A stretch of 64,000 nt of DNA, from positions 1-64,000 of the forward strand of contig NZ_MWQY01000021.1 of the NCBI RefSeq assembly GCF_002087085.1, given 5' to 3'. The notes beneath the pieces are model-generated. The model saw only the letters and a program-made list of their open reading frames with translations. It searched no databases and was not told the DNA's origin. This document shows, one piece after another, positions 52,033 to 61,253 of the stretch (positions are counted from its first letter, which is position 1; each line of letters opens with the position of its first letter). This stretch comes from Marispirochaeta aestuarii. Lineage in GTDB: Bacteria; Spirochaetota; Spirochaetia; JC444; Marispirochaetaceae. The position numbers were made by a program, and so were the translations under genes.

Positions 52033-52509
52033 ATGGACACGAAAACCCTTGAAAACAGAATTGCCCGGTGTATTCAGGAAGAAGAGGAGCTTCAGTTCAG
52101 AACATTCACCAACCGGGATGCCCTGGAGCTCGGTCTCGGGATACTGAAACGGGCGGAAGAACAGAACATACATATTACAATCGACATCGAGCGCCACGGA
52201 CAGCGTCTTTTTCATTATGCCATGGACGGGACGACCATGGACAATGACCAGTGGGTGGAACGCAAAAAACGCGTCGTTAACCGGGTTTTCAGGAGTTCCT
52301 ACCATTTCTTCCTCCTGCTGCAACAGCGGGGTCAGAACCTGAGAGACCGGGGACTTGATGAAAAGGATTACGCCCCCTCGGGAGGAGCTTTCCCCTTGAA
52401 AATCAGGGATGCCGGGGTAATCGGGGTCATAGCGGTTTCGGGACTTCCCCACGAGGAAGACCATGCCCTGGTGGTTTCGGAGATCAGGAAATTCCTGACC
52501 CGGGGGTAA
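52033..52509 (+). CDS. UPF0303 / heme-degrading domain family protein
   Basis: From ATG 52033 (GGAGG ten bases upstream) the 158-residue protein matches the UPF0303 (GlcG/HbpS-like) family: LQFRTFTNRDALELGLGIL, ITIDIERHGQRLFHYAMDG and VIGVIAVSGLPHEEDHALV. Members are small, soluble and of uncertain role. It is divergent from the Ldh gene and may share its regulation. Confidence 0.8.
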   Translation: MDTKTLENRIARCIQEEEELQFRTFTNRDALELGLGILKRAEEQNIHITIDIERHGQRLFHYAMDGTTMDNDQWVERKKRVVNRVFRSSYHFFLLLQQRGQNLRDRGLDEKDYAPSGGAFPLKIRDAGVIGVIAVSGLPHEEDHALVVSEIRKFLTRG

Positions 52510-52595
52510 GTAATATACCATTTATGAATTATCACGTGAAATTGTTCAGACACCCCCCTTGATTGTCGCCAAGATTCAGTCACATAATGGGGCGC

Positions 52596-53789
52596 ATGAG
52601 TCAGCCCAAGAAAATCAATCCCAGTCTGATGATCACCATGCTGGTTATCGCCATATTTCTGTCCATGACGTCACGGACGATATTCTCTCCCCTTATGCCG
52701 ATGCTGCAGAAGGAACTCGGAATCAGCCTCTCCACTGCGGGAACCCTGTTTTTCATGATCAGCCTGAGTTACGGTGTAACCATACTCTTTGCCGGATTTC
52801 TTTCCTCCAGGATAGGTCACGGTAAGGCAATCGTCACTGCTCTGGCGGCCATATCCCTGGGTCTTCTTCTTTCTGCGGTATCCTGGGGGATTCTGCCTCT
52901 TTCCATGGGAATGGTGCTGATCGGAGCCGGTGCCGGGATTTATCCTCCCTCCGGGCTTGTAATGATAAACACCACCATCAGCCTTGAACACCGGAGTACG
53001 GCATTTTCTTTTCATGAAATCGGACCCAACCTGGCACTGCTTGTCTCTCCTCTGATTGTCCTTGCCCTGGAGCCGTGGTTCGGCTGGCGGGGTGTTCTAT
53101 TATGTCTCTCCGTGGCTGTTTTCCTCGGGAGCATGGTGTTTCTCCGCTGGGGAGCACCCGGCAGCGGCATGGGGGCCCCGCCCCGGCTCAGTACCATCGG
53201 GAAAATCCTCAGACTGCGAACCACCATACTGGGCATGGTAATCATGTCCGCAGCCCTTTCGGGTCAGCAGGGTGTCTACGCCATATTACCCGCCTATCTG
53301 GTTACCGAACACGGACTCTCCTCCCAGTACGTGAATGTCCTTCTCTCCATCTCCCGGGTAACCGGCATAATCCTGCTGCTTCGCTCGGGACCGGTTATCA
53401 ACCATATCGGCAGACGGGCCACCATTTTCGGAGTGCTCTTCTTCTCCGCCCTGTGTACCGCCCTGCTCGGTATTTTGAAGGGTATACCCCTGGCTGTGGC
53501 GGTAATTGCCCAGCCGGCGCTTCTGACAGTGCTGTTCCCCGCGGCCCTCTCTTCCCTTTCCGAGATAGGCGAAGCCCAGTATCAGAATATTACCTATGCC
53601 CTGATAATAACCATCGGTGTGGGAGGCGGAGTCGGTGTGGCTCCGGCGATACTCGGGGTAATGGGAGATCTCGGTATCGGATGGCTCGGCTTTATTCTGC
53701 TGGCGGTCTATATGGCTTTTGCCATGCTGTTTCTGAAATCAACCCCGGTATTCGGCAGGGAAGTACGGAACAGGGAGAACCGGCAGTAA
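52596..53789 (+). CDS. MFS transporter
   Basis: The protein of about 397 residues has 12 hydrophobic segments, with the MFS motif region (FLSSRIGHGKAIV after helix 2) and a second, weaker motif NHIGRRATIFG. The product probably exports or imports a small organic molecule. The start is uncertain: ATG at 52596, ATG at 52587 or TTG at 52563 are possible; none has a strong ribosome site. Confidence 0.82.
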   Translation: MSQPKKINPSLMITMLVIAIFLSMTSRTIFSPLMPMLQKELGISLSTAGTLFFMISLSYGVTILFAGFLSSRIGHGKAIVTALAAISLGLLLSAVSWGILPLSMGMVLIGAGAGIYPPSGLVMINTTISLEHRSTAFSFHEIGPNLALLVSPLIVLALEPWFGWRGVLLCLSVAVFLGSMVFLRWGAPGSGMGAPPRLSTIGKILRLRTTILGMVIMSAALSGQQGVYAILPAYLVTEHGLSSQYVNVLLSISRVTGIILLLRSGPVINHIGRRATIFGVLFFSALCTALLGILKGIPLAVAVIAQPALLTVLFPAALSSLSEIGEAQYQNITYALIITIGVGGGVGVAPAILGVMGDLGIGWLGFILLAVYMAFAMLFLKSTPVFGREVRNRENRQ

Positions 53790-53803
53790 AACATCTTCCA
53801 GCT

Positions 53804-54775
53804 TTACTGTGCCGCAATTGTTATTAACAGCATATCAGTATAAAAGCCTTCGGTGGCCATACCGAAATCCTCGATCTCCACGCCCACGTCGTAGCGATCT
53901 CCCCTGATGGTACTGGGTCCTCCCAGGGGTACCACGGGCACATCCGTCCCGGAAGAGAGGTCGACCCCGCCGCCGGCCACCGACAGGGAATAGGGAACGC
54001 TGCTGGTATCGGTGGCGTCCTGAATCATCATGACCCCGCTGTTCTGGGAGCGCATATAAACTGAATAGCCGCTGTTGGCTCGGACCATCAGGTCCGCGTG
54101 GCGCCTGCTGCCGGCATAGAGTTCGCCGAAATCCAGGGTCAATTCAGTCCTGCTGGAATCGAAGCTTCCTCCAGAGGGTACCAGGGAGATATCCATAACC
54201 TGGTCCATTTGCGCGCTCATGCTCATGATGGCCGTGTCTTCAGGTCCTCCTCCACGGGGATTATCCGGCGTACCTGCCCACAATTCCAGACGGAGTTCCT
54301 CGGCGTACTGACCCGCCAGAGGGAACTGGTCGGGATCGAGAATCACGACAAAAGTCAGGTCCTTTGTGGTACCGCCTCCGGCTGCTGCTTCCGCATCGGA
54401 AAAACTGCCTGAGAGAACCTGGGACAGAGAGGGCCCGGCGCTCAGGTCCACCAGGATCCTGCGGTCCGCCGCATTATCGTACACCTGATAGTACATTATC
54501 CCCCCCGAGACCGGATCAAGAAGATAACGGTTGGCAAACTGTCCGCTTTGTCCGGTGGAAAAGGTAATGAAAAAGTCCGTCCCCTGGCCCTTGTGGTTGA
54601 CCCGGATTGTTTCACTGATTATGACCTCCTGGTCAAGGAGAAACTGGGCATTGTTAATCTTTGGCGTTCTGCCCCTGAAGGACAGAGACCATAATCCCTC
54701 AGTCACGAAAAAGGAGACCGCCAGCATAGTCACAAGCATAAGGATGTGCCGTTTTAAATAACCGTCCATACCCAT
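53804..54775 (-). CDS. Chaperone-usher pilus tip/adhesin-like protein
   Basis: The 323-residue product has a signal peptide (ILMLVTMLAVSFFVTEGLWS) and a beta-rich body ending in a segment close to the pilin's C-terminus (GFYTDMLLITIAAQ compared with GTYSDTLTFTIAAK in the pilin). It is the last gene of the pilus operon, where Csu-type systems encode the tip subunit. AGGAGG precedes the ATG. Two domains, an N-terminal binding and a C-terminal pilin domain, are likely. Confidence 0.75.
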   Translation of the reverse strand: MGMDGYLKRHILMLVTMLAVSFFVTEGLWSLSFRGRTPKINNAQFLLDQEVIISETIRVNHKGQGTDFFITFSTGQSGQFANRYLLDPVSGGIMYYQVYDNAADRRILVDLSAGPSLSQVLSGSFSDAEAAAGGGTTKDLTFVVILDPDQFPLAGQYAEELRLELWAGTPDNPRGGGPEDTAIMSMSAQMDQVMDISLVPSGGSFDSSRTELTLDFGELYAGSRRHADLMVRANSGYSVYMRSQNSGVMMIQDATDTSSVPYSLSVAGGGVDLSSGTDVPVVPLGGPSTIRGDRYDVGVEIEDFGMATEGFYTDMLLITIAAQ

Positions 54776-54791
54776 TTTTCGTTCCTCCTGT

Positions 54792-57281
54792 TCAGGGGCT
54801 GAGTTCTTTCCGTATCACCGGCAGAACCAGCGGTTCCAGGCTGACCCGACCCTCCGGACTTTCCGGTATGGAAAGCTCGATCTGGGCCCCGGTACTGGAA
54901 AAAAGGACCAGCAGGTATCGTCCTGCCTCTATATCATGAAGCTGAAAAAAACCCTCTTCATCGGAAAAAAAGAGCTGCCGTTCATCCCCGGGAGAATCCA
55001 GGGGAATAAGCTCCCCTGCCTGCAGGGCAATCGGCTCTGCCTGGAGTGTAAGCAGCCTCCCTGAGACAAACAGATTGTGGCGAAGGCGGACGGGAACGGT
55101 AATCCCGCTGCGGTAGGAGGGAACAAGCGTCACAATATCCTCCTTCAGAAGAACCTCCGGAGATGTATTGGGGAGCTCTATCTGCAGGGTTGCAGGGGTA
55201 TAGGAGCTCAGCTCGCTGTAGGTAATAACACCTCCCCTGCTCTCTTTTGTGCCGCCGCTTCCCCGGCTGTTGCGGACGCTCACAAGCTCATTCTGCAGTT
55301 CATCATCAGGTACCAGCATGATAAAACTGTCCTGCACCTGCCGGCTCAGCGCGAAATTTCCACCTGCAAAAAGGACGGCCCCGCCGAGACCGGCCCCCAG
55401 CCTATTGCTTGTGGTGTTGCTGCCGGTATCATAATTTGTCCGGGACAGGGAATTGTTTATACTGGCTCGAAGAAAGGGCGCATCGTAGTGGAAGCCCATA
55501 TCCGCGACAGTCTGATCAGCGGAGGCAGGCGGGTAGCCCTGAACCGATGCGGTATAAACCCATTGCTGAGGGTCCTCCGTATCCCGCCAGCTGAATCCCA
55601 GGCCCCCTTCTCCGGATTTAAGATCCTGGGAATACTGCAGGTTCTGTCCGGAATTATCGGGACTCAGGGAGAAGGCAAGATGCCCCCGCCACTCCCAGCC
55701 CTCCTGGGTATCGTGGTTCAGGGAAAAACTCAAAGACATGGAAGCACTGCGGCCGAAGCCCTTCAACAGGGTCAGGGAGCCTTGCAGACTGTCCGGGCTC
55801 TCTCCCCGTCCAAGGGCATAGGCTGTCATGATACTCGCATATGCGGAAAAGGGCAGGACCTGGCCGATACTCGAGCTGAAACGCCAGATATAGTCCGACG
55901 GGGCCTCGCTGAGTACAGAGCTGCGGTAGGCATCGTCATAATACTCGACCTGGACCCCCAGACTCGGTATGCTGCGCCGGGACGGAAAGGCAACGCGATA
56001 CTGAAGACGGGAATGTATCCCGGGATCCCGGTCCAACCCGGCGGAAGCTCCAAAGCCGAGACCCAGATTGCCGAACGGGAGGGCTGAAACCAGGGAGAGA
56101 TTGCCGATATATGTATCCCGGTCTATCTGCAGAGCTGTTCCCCCGGTAAGCCGGGGAAGCAGTCCGTAGGAAAAAAAACCCGCCGCCAGGGGATCGGAAA
56201 ATTCATGCTGAGGGGTTCCTCCGCTTACTGCGAAGGAGTATTCCTGCTGCCGGAGCAGACCGGAATCAAAGGGAACGATGGTTTCGATGGTCCGCTCCCT
56301 GCCGTCCTGTTCGGTAATAACGATCCTGATTTCGTTGAGACCGCCCACGTAGGGAAAATCCAGCAGATTATGTACCCCCGCGTCGAGGCGCTCGGTTTTC
56401 AGAAGGCGGCCGTTGAGATAGATGGAGACCTCCGCCGGCTGTTCAAGGAGAAGTTCCCGGGAGAGGGAGCGGTAGGGGCTGGCGATATCGGAGAGGGCTT
56501 TTTCCGTACCGATGCCAACTCCATCCAGAGGGACCGAGGGAATAGATGCATAGGAGGGACTGTCCAGGGTTCCTGCGGCAAGACGCAGTCCGTTCTCCGG
56601 GAAATCCCGGATCAGCCGCAGGGAATCCAGTTCCACCTCTTTTTCCGGATAGCTGGTCATGTTGACTCCCCCGGTAAGAACCCATCGCCGGAACTGCAGA
56701 TTAGGAAACAGATTCAGCTGGAGGGGAACATCGTATACGGCCTCCTCCCCATCGGCCCGGTACAGGAGTTCCGCTTTGCTGTAGTAGTTCATGTATGCGC
56801 TGTAGGGGTCGGCAGAAATATCCGCCGGATCGATATGCTGCGGGGCATGCCGCAGTCTGAGGTCTCTGCTCCGGCGCAGTTCGGGGGGAGTGAGGATCTC
56901 GACCTGCAGCATGGAAGAATCGTACCAGGCATCGAAACCGTACGAAACCAGATCCTCGAGCCTGACAGAGTCCCCCCCGAAGCTCTCCCGGATGCCGCTG
57001 ATGCCCTCCGGAGAAAGCCCCGGTTCCAGAAGTTCAAAAAGGGCTTCCCGGGGCAGATGGACCTCGTTATCAGCCGTGATATGCGCCGAGAGCTCGCCGG
57101 AGAATTCTCCGTCTATTCGAATCAAAAGAAGGATCTCCGCATCCTCCTGCGCCGGGGCCTCTGCTGTGTCACCAAAGGCCTGCATGAAGATCTCTGCAGC
57201 CGGGTCCGGAGCATCCTGTCCGCTTATCCGCATGGCCAGGAGAAAGAGTATGGAGATGCCGGTACTAATTCTCCGAATCAT
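54792..57281 (-). CDS. Fimbrial usher (outer-membrane assembly protein)
   Basis: The protein of about 829 residues is an outer-membrane usher: signal peptide (RRISTGISILFLLAM), N-terminal chaperone-binding region, a 24-strand barrel with repeated aromatic strands and a C-terminal plug/CTD region (LETEAIQLQ-like ending). Sequence features such as SYPEKEVELDSLRLIRDFPENGLRLAAGTLDSPSY and EIRIVITEQDGRERTIE match ushers of the Csu group. The start is ambiguous: ATG 57281 gives the neatest signal peptide; a longer frame reaches 57314. It overlaps the chaperone gene by 17 bases. Confidence 0.87.
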   Translation of the reverse strand: MIRRISTGISILFLLAMRISGQDAPDPAAEIFMQAFGDTAEAPAQEDAEILLLIRIDGEFSGELSAHITADNEVHLPREALFELLEPGLSPEGISGIRESFGGDSVRLEDLVSYGFDAWYDSSMLQVEILTPPELRRSRDLRLRHAPQHIDPADISADPYSAYMNYYSKAELLYRADGEEAVYDVPLQLNLFPNLQFRRWVLTGGVNMTSYPEKEVELDSLRLIRDFPENGLRLAAGTLDSPSYASIPSVPLDGVGIGTEKALSDIASPYRSLSRELLLEQPAEVSIYLNGRLLKTERLDAGVHNLLDFPYVGGLNEIRIVITEQDGRERTIETIVPFDSGLLRQQEYSFAVSGGTPQHEFSDPLAAGFFSYGLLPRLTGGTALQIDRDTYIGNLSLVSALPFGNLGLGFGASAGLDRDPGIHSRLQYRVAFPSRRSIPSLGVQVEYYDDAYRSSVLSEAPSDYIWRFSSSIGQVLPFSAYASIMTAYALGRGESPDSLQGSLTLLKGFGRSASMSLSFSLNHDTQEGWEWRGHLAFSLSPDNSGQNLQYSQDLKSGEGGLGFSWRDTEDPQQWVYTASVQGYPPASADQTVADMGFHYDAPFLRASINNSLSRTNYDTGSNTTSNRLGAGLGGAVLFAGGNFALSRQVQDSFIMLVPDDELQNELVSVRNSRGSGGTKESRGGVITYSELSSYTPATLQIELPNTSPEVLLKEDIVTLVPSYRSGITVPVRLRHNLFVSGRLLTLQAEPIALQAGELIPLDSPGDERQLFFSDEEGFFQLHDIEAGRYLLVLFSSTGAQIELSIPESPEGRVSLEPLVLPVIRKELSP

Positions 57282-58008
57282 AGCTGAGTTCGACATCCAG
57301 AGGCCCTTTCTCAAAACCTTCCGGAATTTTCAGTCTGACTGTTCTTGTTCCACCGGCAAGGAGATTCTCTCCGTTTATACCGCCCAGAAGCTCGGGGGGA
57401 TACTCAAGGAGAACAGCCCCATTGACTGCACTGCGGATGCTAATATTCAGGTCGTTCAGGATACTGTGTTTATTTCCCCGGTTATGCAGGCTTATCTCAA
57501 GGGTTTCAGACCCCTCTCCGCCGCTGATCTCTGCTTTCTGAACCACCACGTCGGCGGAAGCTTCGGGGGGGCATATATAAATGGCGCCGAGATAGCGGAA
57601 AAGAATCTGTATTCCGCTGTCCGTGGCGGCTTCTCCGCCAAAATCCACCGGAACCTGTTCTATCAGTATACGGTAGGCCTGTTCGCTGGATATATCCGCC
57701 GGTCCTTTCCACTGAACCCGTACGGTCTGCACCGATTCAGGCTTCAGCACTACCTGCCGGGGGTAGACGGTAAAAAGCTCATCTGCAGCTTCCCGGGCCT
57801 CCTGACCGTCACTGTCGATTCTTCGTGTAAACATGCTGATACGAATAGCTATATAGTCCTGGCCATCGTTTTTCAGACGGAAACTCTGGGTCGCCCCGCG
57901 TCCCGAAGGGGTAAAGCTGCGGGATATTGGTTCAAAAGAGAAGGACCAGAGTCCTGCGAGCACCAGAGTATTCAGAAACAGGAAAACCAGTATCTTTTTA
58001 GCCTTCAT
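57265..58008 (-). CDS. Periplasmic pilus chaperone (PapD-like)
   Basis: From ATG 58008 (AAGGGGGT upstream) the protein of about 247 residues has a signal peptide and the two Ig-like domains of PapD-family chaperones (FSFEPISRSFTPSGRGATQSFRLKNDG, QAYRILIEQVPVDFGG with the family's Arg/Lys pocket pattern, GGTRTVRLKIPEGFEKG). It caps pilins by donor-strand complementation. It lies between pilin and usher genes. Confidence 0.87.
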   Translation of the reverse strand: MKAKKILVFLFLNTLVLAGLWSFSFEPISRSFTPSGRGATQSFRLKNDGQDYIAIRISMFTRRIDSDGQEAREAADELFTVYPRQVVLKPESVQTVRVQWKGPADISSEQAYRILIEQVPVDFGGEAATDSGIQILFRYLGAIYICPPEASADVVVQKAEISGGEGSETLEISLHNRGNKHSILNDLNISIRSAVNGAVLLEYPPELLGGINGENLLAGGTRTVRLKIPEGFEKGPLDVELSYDSEN

Positions 58009-58065
58009 CAGGACCCCCTTCATCTTCTTCTACACCATCTATAATATCGGATTCTTCCGTTCAAC

Positions 58066-58097
58066 AAAAAAGCCGCCCAGGCTAAACGGACGGCTTT
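58066..58097 (-). terminator. Intrinsic terminator or attenuator after the pilin gene
   Basis: On the minus strand AAAGCCGTCC, a nine-base loop and GGGCGGCTTT form a ten-pair stem followed by a run of T. It lies between pilin and chaperone genes, so it would lower transcription into the assembly genes and keep pilin most abundant, a common arrangement. Confidence 0.8.
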
Positions 58098-58138
58098 GCG
58101 GCATCAGCTGCAGACCTGGTATTTCAGGCCACCCTGCT

Positions 58139-58633
58139 CTACTTTGCCGCAATGGTGAAGGTCAGGGTGTCGCTGTAGGTGCCTTCATAGGGGAAATCGG
58201 TGGCTCCATTGTAGCTTATGGCCACATCGTTGGCCGCTCCGCTTCCGGGGGACTTGGTACTGACATCGGAGATGACCGCTGATCCGCTGCTGAGAGTAAT
58301 TCCAGATCCTCCGTAGCTGATGCTGTAGTTCAGGCTTGCAGTGCCGGTGGTGTCCACAAATTGGGGGGTATCGCTGCCGGCGGCCATGGCGTTGCTCGAT
58401 TCCAGGGTTACGGTATAACCGGTCCGTTTGTTGCTGCGCTCGATTACCGTGGCGACCTTGACGCCCGAGGCGTCTATGGAAAGATCAAGGGCATCGCTTC
58501 CGGGTTCGGCATTCACTGTAATTTCAAGAATCTCGGGTACGCTTCCCTGAAGGAACAGGGTACCGCTTGTCTGGGCACTTACTACAACGGTAAGAACAGC
58601 AAGAACGGCTGTTACAATAATCAATTTCTTCAT
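58139..58633 (-). CDS. Spore-coat-U / Csu-like pilin (major subunit)
   Basis: The 164-residue secreted protein has a signal peptide (KKLIIVTAVLAVLTVVVSAQT) and one Ig-like beta-sandwich of about 135 residues. It has strands such as YTVTLESSNAMA and SLNYSISYGG and the C-terminal GTYSDTLTFTIAAK. It is the first gene of the operon, behind the sigma-54 promoter, with AGGAGG before the ATG. It contains no cysteine, unlike classical type 1 pilins. Confidence 0.82.
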   Translation of the reverse strand: MKKLIIVTAVLAVLTVVVSAQTSGTLFLQGSVPEILEITVNAEPGSDALDLSIDASGVKVATVIERSNKRTGYTVTLESSNAMAAGSDTPQFVDTTGTASLNYSISYGGSGITLSSGSAVISDVSTKSPGSGAANDVAISYNGATDFPYEGTYSDTLTFTIAAK

Positions 58634-58671
58634 ATAATCCTCCTGACCCTTTCGGGTTTCACTAACAGTAA

Positions 58672-58687
58672 TGCAATTTATGTGCCA
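58672..58687 (-). promoter_or_regulatory. Sigma-54 (-24/-12) promoter of the pilus operon
   Basis: On the minus strand TGGCAC, five bases (ATAAA) and TTGCA match the sigma-54 consensus TGGCAC-N5-TTGCA. The promoter lies 39 bases upstream of the pilin start, and the gene just upstream encodes a sigma-54 activator. Transcription should start about 12 bases further on, near 58661. Confidence 0.88.
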
Positions 58688-58795
58688 ACTTCACCGAACA
58701 AAAAAAGGAACCAACATAAATATTTATATTACAATTACTTACGCGCATACCGTCTTCACGTATCTTCTTTTCTTATACCAGATATCTCCAGAAGC

Positions 58796-60277
58796 TCAAT
58801 CCTGAATTCCCCGGTCTCGACGGTCATGACGAGGCAGCTCGACATTTGCGTCGAGACCGCTGCCGGACGCTTCCTGGTCGGGAGAATTATGGATTCCCAG
58901 GATTTCAAGGCGTGACCGCAGCCTGCGTTCGCTGATTTTCAGTCTCCGGGCCGCCTCGCTCTGGTTACCCTTTGCTTCCTTCAGGGCGCAGCTGATCAGC
59001 TGCTTTTCGAAGCTGTTCATCTTCTCCTGATAGTCGGTTCCGGTGGCTGAATCGCAGAGCTGATGAATCTCGTCCTCAAAGGATGTTTTGACTCCTGCAC
59101 TTTCCAGATCCCGAAGACTTATATGCGTACCCCGGGCCATAATGATTCCCCGCTCTATCATGTTCTCGAGTTCCCGCACATTACCGTGAAAAGGCAGTCT
59201 CATAAGAAGATCCAGGGCCTCCCGGGTGATCCCCTGTATGGAACGATTGTTCTTCAGATTGAAAATCCGGATAAAATGCTCAACCAGGGGGGGGATATCC
59301 TCTTTCCTGGCCCTCAGGGGCGGGATGGTTACATTCACGACATTGAGACGCCAGTACAGATCCGTCCTGAAGCTTCCTTCCGCCACCAGTCCTTCCAGAT
59401 CCCGGTTGGTGGCAGCAATTATGCGCACATTGAGCTGGCGGGTATGGTTTTCTCCCAGACGCTGGATCTGGCCGAACTGAATTGCCCGGAGCAGCTTTAC
59501 CTGTATGGAGGGGGGAATGTCTCCGACCTCATCAATAAAGAGGGAGCCTCCGTCGGCCTCCTCGAATCTGCCGGCACGGTCCTGATCCGCCCCGGTAAAA
59601 GAGCCCTTCGCATGGCCGAAGAGTTCACTCTCCATGAGGGACTCCGGCAGGGCCGCAATGTTTACCGTGACAAAGGGCTGTTCCTTCCGCAGGCTGGATT
59701 TGTGGATAAGCCGCGCCATGAGTTCTTTTCCCGTACCGCTTTCTCCGGTGATCAGTATAATTGCGTCGCTCCGGGCTGAACGGGATACGAGGTTAAGAAC
59801 CTGCTGCATTGCCCTGCTCTGAAACACAACCATGGAAAGGCCGTCAAAACTCTCCTCGATCTCCCGCTGTACTATCTGATTTTCCCGGACAACACAGCTC
59901 TTTTCAAAAATCCGGACAATGAGATGCTCGATCTCATCTTTTCTGGTGGGCTTTACCAGGTAATCGTCTCCGCCGTTCTGCAGGATGTGAACTGCATCCC
60001 GGGCATCTTCAAAAGCGGTCATTACCACGACACTGACAAGGGGGTTATCGGCCTTGATGCGCTTAAGAACCTCCAGACCGTTAATATCGGGAAGCCGGTA
60101 GTCCGTCAGAACAAGGTCCACGCTGCGGCTTTTTACTGTTTCCAGCCCCTGGGTACCGGTTTCGGCGCTCAGATATTCTATGGAGGGAAACTCGATTTTT
60201 TCGCAAATTACCCTGAGCAGCTCCAGCTGTGTCGCATCGTCATCAACAGCCAGAAGAGTGAACTGTGGGTTTTCCAT
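58796..60277 (-). CDS. NtrC-type sigma-54 activator (REC-AAA+-HTH)
   Basis: The 493-residue response regulator has a receiver domain (LLAVDDDATQL with LVLTDYRLPD as phospho-acceptor, KPTRK), the AAA+ module with GESGTGKELMAR, a GSFTGA loop (Ser in place of Ala in GAFTGA, still likely to contact sigma-54) and a Fis-type HTH (NQSEAARRLKISERRLRSRLE). No kinase is adjacent. It is encoded upstream of the pilus promoter in the same direction and is the likely activator. No clear ribosome site precedes the ATG. Confidence 0.9.
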   Translation of the reverse strand: MENPQFTLLAVDDDATQLELLRVICEKIEFPSIEYLSAETGTQGLETVKSRSVDLVLTDYRLPDINGLEVLKRIKADNPLVSVVVMTAFEDARDAVHILQNGGDDYLVKPTRKDEIEHLIVRIFEKSCVVRENQIVQREIEESFDGLSMVVFQSRAMQQVLNLVSRSARSDAIILITGESGTGKELMARLIHKSSLRKEQPFVTVNIAALPESLMESELFGHAKGSFTGADQDRAGRFEEADGGSLFIDEVGDIPPSIQVKLLRAIQFGQIQRLGENHTRQLNVRIIAATNRDLEGLVAEGSFRTDLYWRLNVVNVTIPPLRARKEDIPPLVEHFIRIFNLKNNRSIQGITREALDLLMRLPFHGNVRELENMIERGIIMARGTHISLRDLESAGVKTSFEDEIHQLCDSATGTDYQEKMNSFEKQLISCALKEAKGNQSEAARRLKISERRLRSRLEILGIHNSPDQEASGSGLDANVELPRHDRRDRGIQD

Positions 60278-60312
60278 ATATAGTTTATCGGCATTAAAGG
60301 GGAATACCCCAA

Positions 60313-61164
60313 TTACTGGGTATTTATATAGAGAATTGATTCGTGCTCGGGGCTCTGCCCGATAAGCTGACGGTAGAGATTGCGATAGTTTTTTGGGGAG
60401 CGTCCGGTATATTTCTTGAAAACCCGGGAAAAGTGGAACTCCGAGTTGAACTGAAGTCGCTCGGCGATCTGGTAGATATACATGTCACTGGAAATCAGCA
60501 TACTGGTGGCGGCTTCGATGCGCAATTTGGTCAGGTATTTCATGGGAGTGGTCTTGAGCTTATGCCTGAACAGACGGATAAGATGCTCCTCGGATATCCG
60601 CAGACGTCCTGCCAGGCTCTTCAGACTCGTACGTTTAAAAACAGAGTTCTGCATATGCATAAGGGCCTTTTCTATATGGATATTCTCCGTGTTCCCCTGC
60701 CGAAGGCTGCTGTCACCGCCCATAAGCAGGTATATAAAGGAGACAAGCTGATGTACGGCAGACATCTGCATATAGGCCGCCGCGGAAAGAGCTTTTTCCC
60801 TCAACTCCTCAAAGAAAAAGCGATAGGTGTTCCCTATCCTGTAGCAGCGCTGCCAGTTCAGATCCTGTTCCAGAAGTGAGCGAAGCTCACCGTCTTCGTC
60901 GTCAACCTGGAGCAGAAGGGCATAATAGGAGATCGGGTCTTCCGTATCGCTGGCTTCGATACGGTGCCGTACCCCCGGAGGGGAGATAAACAGGGAGCCC
61001 GGCTCAAGAATGAACCTCTGGTTGCCGTTCAGAAACCTTCCCTGGCCGCCCAGGAAATAGTGAACCTCGTATTCATCCGATCCATGGTAGTGAAAGCGGC
61101 TGTGCCACTGCATCTCATCGGGCTCCCTGAGATGATAGACAAAGACCGCTTCTTTTATAGTCAT
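60313..61164 (-). CDS. AraC-family regulator (xylose module)
   Basis: The 283-residue protein has an N-terminal cupin-like sensing domain (FHYHGSDEYEVHYFLGGQGRF) and two C-terminal HTH motifs (SLKSLAGRLRISEEHLIRLF, YQIAERLQFNSEFHFSRVFKKYTG) ending PKNYRNLYRQL. It diverges from xylB, 89 bases away, which suggests that it regulates xylB/xylA. No clear ribosome site precedes the ATG. Confidence 0.88.
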   Translation of the reverse strand: MTIKEAVFVYHLREPDEMQWHSRFHYHGSDEYEVHYFLGGQGRFLNGNQRFILEPGSLFISPPGVRHRIEASDTEDPISYYALLLQVDDEDGELRSLLEQDLNWQRCYRIGNTYRFFFEELREKALSAAAYMQMSAVHQLVSFIYLLMGGDSSLRQGNTENIHIEKALMHMQNSVFKRTSLKSLAGRLRISEEHLIRLFRHKLKTTPMKYLTKLRIEAATSMLISSDMYIYQIAERLQFNSEFHFSRVFKKYTGRSPKNYRNLYRQLIGQSPEHESILYINTQ

Positions 61165-61253
61165 ATATCAATTTTATGCATGTTTTATCACTCCTGTCCA
61201 TGGGTTTTCTGCATCTCCGGGCTGATACTTTAAACAGTGACGGAGGAAAATTT

